A DNA stretch of 64,000 nt, taken from Maylandia zebra (lineage: Eukaryota; Chordata; Actinopteri; Cichliformes; Cichlidae). A program made the translations under genes and the position numbers. The notes under the pieces are model-generated. The model was not told where the DNA came from and ran no database searches. It saw only the letters and a program-made list of their open reading frames with translations. Position 1 is the stretch's first letter. The number at the start of each line of letters is the position of its first letter. The stretch lies in the NCBI RefSeq assembly GCF_041146795.1, contig NC_135184.1, forward strand, positions 4,296,967-4,360,966. The letters are read 5' to 3'. This document shows positions 35,901-44,601 of this stretch, one piece after another.

Positions 35901-38202
35901 TTTGCAGTGTGTGCACTTTCTTTGCTGTCTTAGGACGCTACATTCCAGGGATCGTTATCTCGTATATTCTAGGTGAGTCCTCAAAGATTTGCTCAACAAA
36001 AGGTCAAGTTATCAACTGAAAAACCCATTTGAATCACATTTTTTGTCTGGTTTCCGAGAGGTAACCCTTGTGTTGTCCTCGGGCCAAAAATGGTCCATAG
36101 TTGAATAGCAAACAAGTAGATGGGAATCCCAAGGACAGCAGAAGTTAAACAGCACATATGATGAATATCGCATGCTGAATTTGAGCTTGCTGTACACATT
36201 TTATTCTGCAAAATAAGCTGACATTGTTTTTCTTCCTCTGTGAAGTGTTGGGTGTCTTTCTGTGGCCTCTGATTTCATCTCATGACATCAGCTCGTGGCT
36301 GGAGCCAGTTCTGCAGAAGCTGGACTTTGGCATCGGCGAGTTTTTTCAGAAAATCAAAGAGAACCACGGTAAATATCATGCAATTTGTTTTTACTCATTA
36401 TCCAAACAAGGACATGAGATCAGGAAGTGACTCACCATGTGTTTTTTTTTAAGACAACTACCTGCCAAACTGCTGCAAACCTATATGACCTTTATTTTTC
36501 TATTATGTAGACCTAACCAGAACAAATCTTTAAAAACTTTAACTGAAGTTTTGTTGCAACTCGTAAAAGTCTCCTTTGGCATATGCAATATGAGCCATAT
36601 ATCTCAACAACACATAACAAGCATAATGTAAGGGTCTGTCGTTTCTGCTCTGCAGTTCATTAAGACTGTTTTTTCATTTGACCCAAAGTTAAGTGTGCAG
36701 GTAAATTGACATTAAGGTCACGGCTTGACCTAGATTTGACATTATTGTGAAATGCTGCATAGCATGTAGGAACTATTGTAGAAATGTACACTGAATGTGG
36801 AGTAGATTTTTTATAAGAATGCTTATTTAAATAGCGAATAAACATTAAAAAGATTTGTTATCATGTAAAAATCAGTTTACCTTTTTTATCCAGTATTTTG
36901 CCAGAGAACTAAATCAGTCTTATCCATGTTTTTCTTTTTTTTTTCTTTTAGAAAAGCGACTCCTGCAGGCTCAGAATGAGAAAGAAGGCATTGAGTCAGA
37001 CCTCTCCTCTATGTTTCCAAAGGTTGGCTAATCATCTTCTCATCTTAATGTAATTATGCCTCTGTTGACTGATAGCATCCAGTTAAAGCTAGTAAAATTC
37101 AATACACATGATCCACATCACCATCAGCATGGGACAAATTCAATGGCAAGAAATGCTTTAACGTTTTTCTCCTCATGCCAAACACTGAGCTGCTGGTTGA
37201 ATTCACTGAGTGCACTTCCCTGTCACGCTCACTATTAGAGCGTTCAAATCACTGTGCAAATATAATGAATGCAATGCAGAAAGAATGTGTTGTATGCCTT
37301 GTAAGCCTCAAGTGACTTCAGGATTCTGCAGTTTCATGCACTTAGTTGTTATGCGGCTTCATCTTTTAGTCCCGGATGTCACCACTTTGTCTGAGTCAAC
37401 CAATTACCAGCTCAGATCTGGGTTTGCACTATAAAATCTGACGTCTGCGTGTGTCTCTCTCCCCCAGCTCGACTCCACAGTGTGTAAAGAGATGTCTGTC
37501 TCGGACACAGAGGTGTCAGATGTCACATGGACAGACAATGGTACTTTCAACCTGTCAGAGGGACACACACCACAGACTGAGAACTCAGAGGGTAAGTTTC
37601 ATTTGACGCTCTTCTGACTGACGCCGAGAGCTACTTTGTGTCTCACATATTTAGGTAACTGGTGTTTCTTCCTTTTTGTGTCGGGGCCACTTTGATCAGA
37701 CTTTGACAGAGAAGAACCGTTCATTGGTGGCCTACCTGAATTCCCTTCACTTGATAATGGCATGACCACCAATGGCGACGACGACGACGACCTCAGCCTC
37801 GGCCTTGCTTCACCTCCAACTCGGCTCCAGGATCCAATCAAATCCAAGCACGAACCTCAAGACCAGTCCACCAATGCCCTCGATTTGGTCAACCAGATGG
37901 CAGGTGAAGTTATCACCGCTGCAGTCACAGCTGCCATCCAGGAGAGAATAGAAGCAGCAGTCAGCTTCATGACGCCAACTGAAGACCCCAAGCGGGCGGG
38001 ACTCACAGAATCGAGCAGGCTGCTGGAGCTGACCGAGGAGTCGGACAGCGAGGTGGAGGACTTTGAGCTGCTGGACCAGTCAGAGTTGGAGCAATTGGAG
38101 GGGGAGCTTGGCCTCGGAGAGAAGGCCAAAGCCAAAGAAGAGGTGCAGACCGACAGTCCCGCCTCTTCTGGCTTCTTGTCCAAACTCCTTAAACGCCACT
38201 GA
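14769..38202 (+). CDS. retreg1: Reticulophagy regulator 1 (FAM134B), ER-phagy receptor; nine coding exons
   Basis: Join 14769-14953, 15991-16097, 18617-18647, 35456-35573, 35888-35972, 36246-36368, 36952-37022, 37468-37591, 37700-38202. All junctions have GT/AG and matching phases; the total is 1347 nt, 448 residues. The family curves ER membrane and tethers it to the autophagosome. The reticulon-homology domain has two hydrophobic hairpins, near residues 40-90 (exons 1-2) and 147-190 (exons 5-6), with an amphipathic linker. The cytosolic C-terminus carries the conserved [20 protein letters not shown] block (about 250-269), an acidic tract, and the LC3-interacting motif DFELL at 402-406. The end [10 protein letters not shown] resembles human GFLSNLLGGH, favouring RETREG1 over RETREG2/3. 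Human is 497 residues; the difference is mainly the shorter N-terminus. Confidence 0.93.
14954..15990 (+). other. retreg1: retreg1 intron 1
   Basis: About 1.0 kb, AT-rich, with short ATA/AAT runs near 15010-15030 and 15189-15204. No gene or recognisable repeat. Confidence 0.8.
15991..16097 (+). CDS. retreg1: retreg1 exon 2
   Basis: Acceptor TTCCCTGCAG, donor GTAACC. It encodes the second half of hairpin one, including [17 protein letters not shown], then RDVIRSRSA. It enters with one base completing a glycine codon and leaves in phase 1. Confidence 0.9.
17654..17697. promoter_or_regulatory. Possible AP-1/Maf-type site cluster in retreg1 intron 2
   Basis: TGAGTAA at 17654-17660 and a perfect TGACTCA at 17691-17697 lie 30 bp apart in a locally more GC-balanced stretch. 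Motif evidence only. Confidence 0.25.
17935..18215 (-). repeat. Interspersed fish repeat with AGCGCTTTA words
   Basis: Carries TTTGTATAGCGCTTTACTCA, then AAAGCGCTTTACACTACATT and ATTCACCCAC, and ends in a tRNA-like block (GGATCGAACCACCGACCTTC) whose reverse complement has a B-box-like GGTTCGATCC. This is a frequent composite (SINE-like) repeat in percomorph fish. Confidence 0.6.
18617..18647 (+). CDS. retreg1: retreg1 exon 3 (31-nt microexon)
   Basis: A very short exon found by family alignment: the spliced product reads [11 protein letters not shown], matching human GAQLWRSLSES. Acceptor TTTTTCACAG, donor GTAAGA. It joins in phase on both sides (2 + 27 + 2 nt). Confidence 0.88.
19260..19640. 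repeat. A/G-rich, T-poor interspersed repeat, copy 1
   Basis: A long purine/A-rich tract containing AAAATAAAACAGGAAGTAAC. Related wording appears at 34080-34260 and 42170-42440, so these look like copies of one dispersed family rather than chance composition. Confidence 0.45.
19836..20070 (+). repeat. Dispersed fish repeat (AAGCACTTGGCAA family), copy 1
   Basis: Shares with 43020-43170 and 54370-54580 the ordered words ATGACTCCC/ATGACCCCC, AGCAAGCACTTGGC(G/A)A, GTGGGAAGGAAAA and AGGAAGAAACCT. It is a common degraded repeat of percomorph genomes. Non-coding. Confidence 0.6.
22024..22260 (+). repeat. Dispersed fish repeat (CAAGTTTATTTATAGAGCAC family)
   Basis: Begins CAAGTCAAGTTTATTTATAG and continues with ACCAAGGCTGACCAAAGTGC and TACAGTAAATACAGATA. 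This wording is characteristic of a frequent teleost interspersed repeat. Single copy in the window. Confidence 0.55.
22930..23337 (-). pseudogene. LINE ORF2 C-terminal fragment
   Basis: Read on the minus strand this is the decayed end of a LINE polyprotein. The plus strand shows the recognisable complementary wording GTCCAAACCATCTCAGCCTT, CTCTAGCTCTGCCTCCTGTC and GTCTCCAAACCATGCATGAC. Stops and frameshifts break it. Confidence 0.6.
23345..23655 (+). mobile_element. LINE/SINE 3' tail (L2-like) ending in GGATGGATG
   Basis: Shows the order GGGGCCTTTCTGTGTGG, CACAGTCCAAAGACATGGAT, TTAGGTTAATTACGGATTCT, TAGGTGTGAATGTTAGTGTG, and a final CTGGATGGATGA. This is the standard 3' tail of fish L2-like elements. 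The reverse-oriented relative is at 4625-4800. Confidence 0.65.
23655..23925 (+). repeat. Local repeat family, copy A
   Basis: Begins TTCATTCTGTTCATCTGGAC, then GTCTCAGCTGACTGCAGGTT, ATAAACAGTACATTAG, and CATTGACCAATGGTCATA. It matches copy B at 25797-26075 along its length with small indels, same orientation, about 2.1 kb apart. Confidence 0.75.
25797..26075 (+). repeat. Local repeat family, copy B
   Basis: The fullest copy, with GAAACGTTTCGTCACTCGTA present where copy A has a deletion. It contains repeated ACCACTGA(C/T)CA units (ATTGATCAACAACCACTGAC). Confidence 0.75.
26340..26405 (+). repeat. Local repeat family, copy C (fragment)
   Basis: Only the first ~65 bp of the family: TTCTGTTCATCTGGACGTGG then GAAATGTTTCATCACTCATT. 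Truncated, 0.3 kb after copy B. Confidence 0.65.
26450..26610 (-). pseudogene. Tc1-type transposase fragment (DDE core), broken
   Basis: The minus strand decodes to ...[20 protein letters not shown], stop, ...SQSPDLKPT. This aligns to the Tc1 catalytic stretch FQ(Q/H)DNDPKHT...SQSPDLNPIE. There is D-to-E change near the catalytic aspartate and two in-frame stops, so it is dead. No terminal repeats recognised. Confidence 0.75.
27615..28580 (+). pseudogene. Decayed Tc1-like transposon with internal deletions
   Basis: Starts near a terminal-repeat-like ACATGCCAAAAGTATTCACT. A frame at 27934-28128 decodes a Tc1 N-terminal DNA-binding region ([20 protein letters not shown] then [14 protein letters not shown]). 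Later pieces carry TTCAGGAGTTGGACTCGCCC, CTGTTCCAACATGTC, AGACATGGATGAGCGAGTTT and CTCAACCTGATAGAATGCCT, in transposase order. Deletions and stops remove the catalytic core; the right terminal repeat is not seen. Confidence 0.8.
34080..34260. repeat. A/G-rich, T-poor interspersed repeat, copy 2
   Basis: Contains AAAATAAAACAAGAAGTAAA and GGACAGGGCAAATACCAAAG, paralleling copy 1 (19260) and copy 3 (42170). Confidence 0.4.
34490..34640. mobile_element. Possible DNA-transposon fragment
   Basis: The words GATCTTGACTAGGCCATTAC, GAGCCATTCAGAGGTGACC and CACTGTCCTGGTGATAG resemble a decayed fish DNA-transposon family. Too short to classify. Confidence 0.3.
34860..35170. promoter_or_regulatory. Candidate conserved non-coding element with SOX-OCT sites
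   Basis: A stretch of balanced composition and low repetitiveness just 0.3-0.6 kb before retreg1 exon 4. It contains an E-box-like CACACCTGTCTG, a SOX-type AACAATGG (35019-35026) and a perfect octamer ATTTGCAT (35028-35035) one base apart. Its position would suit an enhancer or the internal promoter of the short retreg1 isoform. Motif evidence only. Confidence 0.3.
35456..35573 (+). CDS. retreg1: retreg1 exon 4
   Basis: Encodes WEIIDSGQD...[16 protein letters not shown], matching human WEVINSKPD...IFLQEMSLFKQQSPGK: the amphipathic linker between the two hairpins. Acceptor CTTTATAG, donor GTGAGG. In human the short RETREG1 isoform joins its own first exon at this same point. Confidence 0.92.
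35628..35646. repeat. (TA)n microsatellite
   Basis: Short TATATATA run in retreg1 intron 4. Confidence 0.8.
35888..35972 (+). CDS. retreg1: retreg1 exon 5
   Basis: Encodes [20 protein letters not shown] then GIVISYIL, near-identical to human across the second hairpin. Acceptor GTTTTAG, donor GTGAGT, phase 1 out. Confidence 0.95.
36246..36368 (+). CDS. retreg1: retreg1 exon 6
   Basis: Completes hairpin two ([10 protein letters not shown]) and encodes the following amphipathic helix with the invariant KLDFGIGEF. Acceptor CTGTGAAG, donor GTAAAT. Confidence 0.93.
36952..37022 (+). CDS. retreg1: retreg1 exon 7
   Basis: Encodes [20 protein letters not shown] then FPK, a charged cytosolic linker. 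The acceptor is preceded by a long pyrimidine tract; donor GTTGGC; phase 0 out. Confidence 0.85.
37468..37591 (+). CDS. retreg1: retreg1 exon 8
   Basis: Encodes [20 protein letters not shown] then [21 protein letters not shown], the most conserved cytosolic block of the family. Acceptor CCCCCAG, donor GTAAGT. Confidence 0.93.
37700..38202 (+). CDS. retreg1: retreg1 exon 9 (terminal coding exon, LIR motif)
   Basis: Encodes 166 residues to TGA 38200-38202. It has an aspartate run, the helix [19 protein letters not shown], an acidic stretch, then [13 protein letters not shown] (LC3/GABARAP-interacting motif) and the conserved C-terminus. A minus-strand frame over the same bases is an antisense shadow. 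Confidence 0.95.
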
Positions 38203-38749
38203 CGGATGAAAAGTTTGAAAGCAGATGGTGAGGTGTGGTTTCCAGAGGACATGTGGAGGGGAGGCAACTTTATAGAGCTGTGAGAACACAGAGTTTCAAT
38301 TTAGCTTCTTCCTGTTAAGCAAACATCTACAGAAATGATCAGATAGTGCTGTCTTTTTTTTAAATCGAACCAGAGTAGCCCAAAGCTGAGACCACACCAT
38401 ATACCCTAATAATGGCTGACCAAACTGAGGCCTCTAAGATGATTTCAGTAACTAATGAAAGATCCAGGCTCATCTGAAAACAGGCGTATGGATTTTTTAA
38501 ATTTATACTTTTATTATTTGCTATCAGTCAGGTGGAGGCTGGTCACTCACGTTTATAAGGCTTTATATGACTTTCAAATTAACACTGAATTGACTTAGGC
38601 GTAGTTTTTAGGTTACAGTGTCGCTATGTGGCAAGTGTGCAAAACTAGTGTAGTACAAACTAATACAGTACAAATGCTGACTTCCCATAAGACTCAAATC
38701 TTGTGACATACTACTCCACTACTACTCCTTGGGTTGGTCCTTCACATAG

Positions 38750-39260
38750 AGCTGATCTACACTATTGAGCCCTGCTCTAAAAACAGACATAGATGTAAAA
38801 CTGTCTGTGAAGCAGGATTTAAGAAACAAGTGCTTAAAGTTAAAGTTTTAAAAACATGTTTGGCGCCATCTTCTGTCAGTACAGAACATGACGTTATGTG
38901 GTTAGTTCGTTACTAATAGACTTATATTAGTTTATATTAGCTAACTTGTGACAGAATCGATAGCTCAGAGGAAAAGTAATGATACTAAAACTAAAAATCA
39001 TTCTAACGAGATCACTTCTTTGCTGCCCCTGACTGCAACAATGAGTTTTATGTTAACAAACTGAGGATATACTGTCCACTTTCACTGTCTGTCTCTTTTG
39101 CAGGAAGTGGCTGGCTGCTGTTTGGCTAGCTGCACCAAACAGGAAAATTAATCTGTTAGTCGTAATGTTTGGATTTGTAAAGCACTTTGTAAATGAGGAC
39201 TGTGTGGAGCAGAGCCTGTTCCTCACCAGGTCGGGTGTACTGAGCCATGACATCAGCTTG
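38750..39260 (+). repeat. Long inverted repeat, left arm
   Basis: Pairs with 39540-40080. Reverse-complementary blocks include ACTATTGAGCC (outer end), AGCTCAGAGGAAAAGTAATG ATACTAAAACTAAAAATCA, and TTTGTAAAGCACTTT with ATGAGGACTGTGTGGA (inner). Arms are about 500 bp, diverged by substitutions and small indels, with a ~280-bp loop. Confidence 0.8.
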
Positions 39261-39539
39261 CAAAGCAGATATTGGCAAGATGCCATCAGCACTATTTTAT
39301 GCAACAAAAAAAATTTCTCTCTTTAACGAAACACAACCAGTTTACTACATAACAGGTTACTACATGAGTATCAGACCAAAAACATAACAGTTTTTTTTTT
39401 TTTTACCAAAGGGTATTAGAAACCCTAACACTCATCAGCATGTCCACAGGAAAAATGGGCCATTATGTTGTAAACTGTCTGGATGTGCTCAAGAAGAGAA
39501 AGATTATCTTATGACATAAAAAGTGCTGAATGCATCAGC

Positions 39540-40080
39540 TGATTGCGCTGCTCAGTAAACTTGGCCAGAGGAGGAAAAACCAGTTTATGTCAGCCCGGTG
39601 AAAGCACCTGTCACCTGTCTCAAACAGGCTCTCCTCCACACAGTCCTCATTTAGAAAGTGCTTTACAAACTCGAACATTAACAGGTGGATTTTCCTGTCT
39701 GAGTGCAGCGCGCCAAACAGCGACCAGCCACGTCCTGCTAAAGAGACATACAGTGAAAGTGGACAGTATATTCTTGGTTTTAACATGAAGCTCATTGTTG
39801 TAGTCAGAGGCAGCATAGAAGTGATCCTCTTAGATTGATTTTTAGTTTTAGTATCATTACTTTTCCTCTGAGTTATCGATTCTGTCCCTAGTTAGCTAAC
39901 ATAAACTAATTTAAGTCTATTGGCCGCAATCAACCAACCGATCACATGACGTCACGTTCTGCACTGACAGAAGATGGAGCTAAACATGTTTTTAAAACTA
40001 TAACTTCCAGCAAAATTCAAGGATAATTTTACATCTATGTCTGTTTTTGAGAACAAGGCTCAATAGTATAAATTAGCCTT
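39540..40080 (-). repeat. Long inverted repeat, right arm
   Basis: Reverse complement of the left arm, including TCCACACAGTCCTCAT, AAAGTGCTTTACAAA, AGTGAAAGTGGACAGTATAT, TAGTATCATTACTTTTCCTC and GGCTCAATAGT. It may be the two ends of a fold-back DNA transposon. Transcribed within the retreg1 3' UTR if the 40390 poly(A) signal is used. Confidence 0.8.
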
Positions 40081-40389
40081 TTCGTGTGTAGCATTTCAGG
40101 TTCCCTTTAAACACAAAGATATTGTGTGGTGTGGTCCCAGCATGACAGGCAGGTGACTGGTTGATGACAAATCTCCTGCTCTTGATTTTTCATCAGTTGT
40201 GGCTTTTTAAAACAGCTGAATGGTATATGAGGTCAAAATTTAGGATTGATGAGCATCATATAAACACTTAATATTTCATTCATCACCTGCTGTTATTTAG
40301 TTCTAAGCAAATAACGATATTTTTGTGTTTATTTATGTATTTGTGAAATTCTTTTATGCCTGTAAATCATTTTGTATTGTTGCATAACA

Positions 40390-40395
40390 AATAAA
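40390..40395 (+). terminator. retreg1: retreg1 poly(A) signal
   Basis: AATAAA, followed by an A-rich stretch, 2.2 kb after the stop codon. Confidence 0.5.
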
Positions 40396-42169
40396 GGAGT
40401 GATTATTCACAAAATACAACAAACGTCATATTAAGATTTATACCTTTTTATAAACCATCTCGAGGTCTATGCAGTTAAATCCTCTCAGACACATTTTGGG
40501 GCCTTATGGGGAAAGGAGGTCATTAGTTTAAATTGTGAATTTCTTTTTAATATTTTATGTTTTGATCACACTTTAACACTAATATTTATTGTCTTTTTAT
40601 GCACATTAATATCTTTACATATGCATACAGCTAAATTACAGTGTGTGATTAAAAGCATTTAATAAATACATATCTGCAAGTGCTAAAAGTAGTCGCATTA
40701 GAGTTACCCAGACTTTGAAACAAGATTCAAAGTTGGGACTTAAAAGGTAATCTAAGTATAAAAATTCACTTTTTAAATTGTAGTTTAGGAGTAAATGTTA
40801 ACTGAACACAGGTGTTATTGTAGCAAAGACTGTATTTTACCAGTGAGTTTGTATAGTGGGCAGGAAAACTTCCCATCACCTGCTGTTAGTATCATAACTG
40901 ACAGAATTTAGTTGCTTCCAGGACAGGCTCCAGGATCCCAGGCTGGATATCTGGGAAGAAAAGGACGAATAGATTTGGTTGAAAAACCACTGCTGCTGCT
41001 ACTCAGCTCATAACACATGAATCAAACTTCAGTGCTGAAACAATTCTTCCAACTACATTACCCACAATTCCATCGAATCAGTTGACAATCACAAGGGAAC
41101 CAAATAATCTTTAATATGTAGTTTATTATTAAAATTTGGATTTGAATTTTACCTGTACCTGCTTTACCTTTATGTTTCATGCATATGTTATCACAACTTG
41201 CAGAAGGTATCAAAATTACTGTCTCAGCTTTAGACATGAAGATATTTAATCTGAAAACTGAGTGTATGTTTAATTTGTCACAGTAGGGGAAGCACAGGGA
41301 GAATTAATGATGGCTTCACTCATCTTAGAGGAGGTCCCGTATGTGGTCATGCTGATTCACAGTCACAGCTTTCTCTGACACTTAGGGCTTATCTCATTTC
41401 TCTAATTATGATCACTGAGTCATCATGAGGGAAATTGCAATTTCAAAAATGTATCTAATAGACAGAGAAAGAGTCTATCCTACATTGTTTATGTACTAAA
41501 GAGGCAACACAGCATGAATATACAAACCACAGTGTGAGGAGCACCTCTTAGTCTTGTGAGATTTTTTGTAAGACGATTGGTTGCATATTCAAACTTTCTG
41601 TCCCTCACCGTTAATGTGTGATAAATAAAAAGATCAAAAAACTCCAGTGCGTGTTTAAATTTCATTAAAAGTAGGCCTAAATAAAACAGTTTTCATGAAC
41701 ACTATGTATTTATTTGACATCTGAGATCAGAAAATGCGACAGACTGTAACAAAATGATAATCAGTCAGTGGAGCTGTGACAACAAAGTGAAGATGTTTTA
41801 TTTTGTTACCTTTTTTTAAATTCCTCTTTCCTTGTGCTGCTTCCTTGTTTCCTTCTCTCTGGTGGGAAAGACCCAAATTACAAGGAGAGGAACTGACGAT
41901 ATGCATGACAAAAATAATTGAGTGTAACTGAACCATCATTAATATATCAGTGATTTTCCTTCTGTGAGAACTGAAAGGTGGTTCATCAAATAGACTGTTT
42001 CAATAATTTCAAAAAAATAGAAACACAAAAAACTAGAACAATGTCCCCCCTGACTCTAATACATTTTATTTTGATTTTGTCAGTAATAGGGGTGGCAAAA
42101 ACTACCGAAGTCCAAGACCCACAGACAAAACCAAGGTAAAACCAACCAACCAATTAGGTTAAAACTCCA

Positions 42170-42440
42170 TGAAAGCTGCAGAATCTAAACTCTTGGGACC
42201 AAACAGAGAAATGACAAACTGACTCTCTGCCAAAGGACAAACGGAAACTGGCGCAATATATTACATACACAGCTAACGAGAGAGGAAAGGAAACACTTGG
42301 GAAACAAGAACATCTGAAATTAATCAAGAACAAAGCGACAAAGGAAGCTTGTCTTGTGTCAAATGCAAGACACAAGAAACAACTGTGTATCAAATTAAAA
42401 CAGGATGTAACAAATGGGAGAGAGACAAATTCTTAACAAG
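42170..42440. repeat. A/G-rich, T-poor interspersed repeat, copy 3
   Basis: Contains AATTAAAACAGGATGTAACA and GGAAACAAGAACATCTGAAA, matching the style and key words of copies at 19260 and 34080. Confidence 0.4.
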
Positions 42441-42759
42441 AAACAAAAGTAGACTGAGGAGGCTCTACTAAACTGCACCCCAAACAAGTAAATACAAGCC
42501 AGTGCTCAAAATGTAAAGAGAACCCAGGATACAAAAGTAAGCAGAACTAAAGACTAAAAGTCCAAATGATAATCTAAAATACAAAACTCAAAGTACCATC
42601 AACTTTACAAAGCGAAATGTTGCCATGTTTGTATGTCTGAATAAGTTGAACAATTTCACGATATATGAAGATGCATCTAAAATGCATGCTGGCTGCAGGA
42701 TGACTCAGGTGTCAGGTGTTTCAAACTTAAACCAAATAAAGCTGTATTAAACAGCTTCA

Positions 42760-42773
42760 CCACTAGAGGGTAG
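42760..42773 (+). promoter_or_regulatory. CTCF-like motif
   Basis: CCACTAGAGGGTAG, 13 of 14 positions of CCASYAGRKGGCRS. Lies between retreg1 and the TRIM/ZNF cluster. Confidence 0.4.
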
Positions 42774-43019
42774 AAATTAACCAATACAGCCTCAAAGCTT
42801 TGACCACAGAATGTGATGAGTTCCATAGTCAGAGGAGCACAGGGTTTGCTTTAGACAGTTTTTCATTACTAATGAGAAAAACTAAATAGTGGAGCAGTGT
42901 TGGTTACATGTGTGGGCAGCAAAAAGAAACAACATTGAGCACCCCCAGACCTTTGCTCAGTTTAAGCTGCTTTCGCTTACAAGTTTTTGCTCAAACTGAA
43001 AAAAGCTTTTATCTTTTTA

Positions 43020-43170
43020 AGCTAGTTAGTTAGAGTCATCTCAAGGCATTTAATAAGTCTAATATCTCTATTAGAGGAACACTCCCCATGATTCAACAGT
43101 ACCCTATGAGCAAGCACTTGGCAACAGTGGTGAGAAAACAGGAAGAAACCTGCAACATAACCAGGACTGG
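43020..43170 (+). repeat. Dispersed fish repeat (AAGCACTTGGCAA family), copy 2
   Basis: Carries CCCTATGAGCAAGCACTTGG, AACAGTGGTGAGAAAACAGG and AAGAAACCTGC in the same order as copies at 19836 and 54370. Degraded. Confidence 0.6.
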
Positions 43171-43434
43171 GAAAGGTGAGGATAAAGAGGGCAAACAGGT
43201 GGCAGGTTGTTTGGATGTGTCAAGTGCGTCTGGAAAATGCAACTCTTGAATTAGAGACACATGGCAGCCTTTCCAAAAGAGCAGCAATATCAATATTTTA
43301 GATTTCACTGAAATCCATCAGGGTTTACAACAACACCTCAATCACCTCTGCCAGGCCCAGACAGTTGGGGTCTGGGATTTTATTTTATTTTTTAATTTAT
43401 TTTATAAATATTATAATCATTATCTAACTCTGCA

Positions 43435-43650
43435 CCAGATGTCTGCTGGGAAGAGAGACTATGCCTACTGGTGTTGGCCAGAGGGGCCGATGGCGCGATA
43501 TGGCAGCCTCGCTTCTGTCAGTCTGCCCCAGGGCAGCTGTGGCTACAACTGTAGCTGCCTCCACCAGTGTGTGAATGTGAGAGTGAATGAATAGTGGCAT
43601 TGTAAAGCGCTTTGGGTGCCTTGAAAAGCGCTATATAAATCCAATCCATT
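43435..43650 (+). mobile_element. LINE/SINE 3' end with GCGCTTTGGGTGCC tail
   Basis: Ends in the typical tail GTGTGAATGTGAGAGTGAAT, ATTGTAAAGCGCTTTGGGTG, AAAGCGCTATATAAATCCAA. This is a frequent LINE-type 3' end in percomorph fish, shared by SINEs that borrow it. Confidence 0.6.
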
Positions 43651-44601
43651 ATTATGTTTCTTTAACATGCCCCATGCATGTGTTTTTATAATATACAAAC
43701 ACAGTATATGTATATATATATAAAATATATATATATCTACAATGTACACCTTGCAGATAAAATCAGAAATACATTATCACTGCCTAAGAGGACTTTGTAG
43801 TGGCAAAGTTGAATGAAGTTAATTTTTATCTTACATGTAATCATAGTAATACAAAGAAATGTTCCAACCTCTGAGTAAATAAAGGTCATTTTTATTACGT
43901 GTCAGACTGGTTAAATTGTTTATTTATTTCATTTACCTGCTGTTATAATATGGGAAATCCTTTTTAAAAAAAAGCTGCTGTAAAGGCAGTTGCAAAAAAC
44001 CATAATCAACCCTGCCATAAGTAGCCAGGTTACGGGGACGTCTCTGAAACAGCTGACCTTTCCGCGGTATTATTCAAGGATTCTATAATGAGAGACAAAG
44101 GTAAGACAAAAGTATTTTTGCTTGAATCCCAATGTTTCAGTAGCTTGTAGAACAATCTTTTGCAGCAATAACTTCAAGTAATCATTTTTATATGTTATTT
44201 TACACCTGGATGTGAAAGAAGGTGTACTTTCTTTTTCACCTAACTGCATGAAAATATATGCATATATATTTATTTGTAGTTGAGAGATTGTATCCCCTGA
44301 AAACAAGTTCAATCACAAACAAGTTCAATATCTGCAAGAGTTCATCTGTGCAATGATTTGTACCTTGTACTTTTTTATGTCTATATGGTGAGTAAATCTT
44401 GGTTGCATGTTAATGTGTTACATTTTTATTACACTTATTCTTTCAGGTCAATTTTGTTCCTGCAGTAAGTTAAACTGAAAACCTCCCTCACCTTTCTCCT
44501 ATTCCCACTGTACAAGTTCCAAGAATTTGAACTGCATGACTCATCAGGCACCTTTTGAAAAAGAAACACATACAGCGCAGTTACTGACACTGAGAGGAGA
44601 A

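Larger units (their letters stand above)
38203..40415 (+). other. retreg1: retreg1 3' UTR
   Basis: Runs from the stop codon to the first good AATAAA at 40390-40395. At about 2.2 kb it is long, and a quarter to half of it is a large inverted repeat (see next entries). An earlier alternative end cannot be excluded. Confidence 0.55.
40416..44520. other. Intergenic, retreg1 to first finTRIM
   Basis: No gene is supportable. Contains the dispersed repeats listed at 42170, 43020 and 43435, a CTCF-like motif at 42760, and a (TA)n run at about 43704-43736. The rest is AT-rich unique-looking spacer. Confidence 0.6.

Noticed and set aside
37857-38267. 136-codon minus-strand frame over retreg1 exon 9
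   Set aside because: Antisense shadow of a serine/acid-rich coding exon (runs of Ser from GAG/GAC complements).
44527-44601. Upstream extension of finTRIM gene 1
   Set aside because: The extra residues are not conserved in gene 2, whose frame has no ATG before the shared MAQK start.
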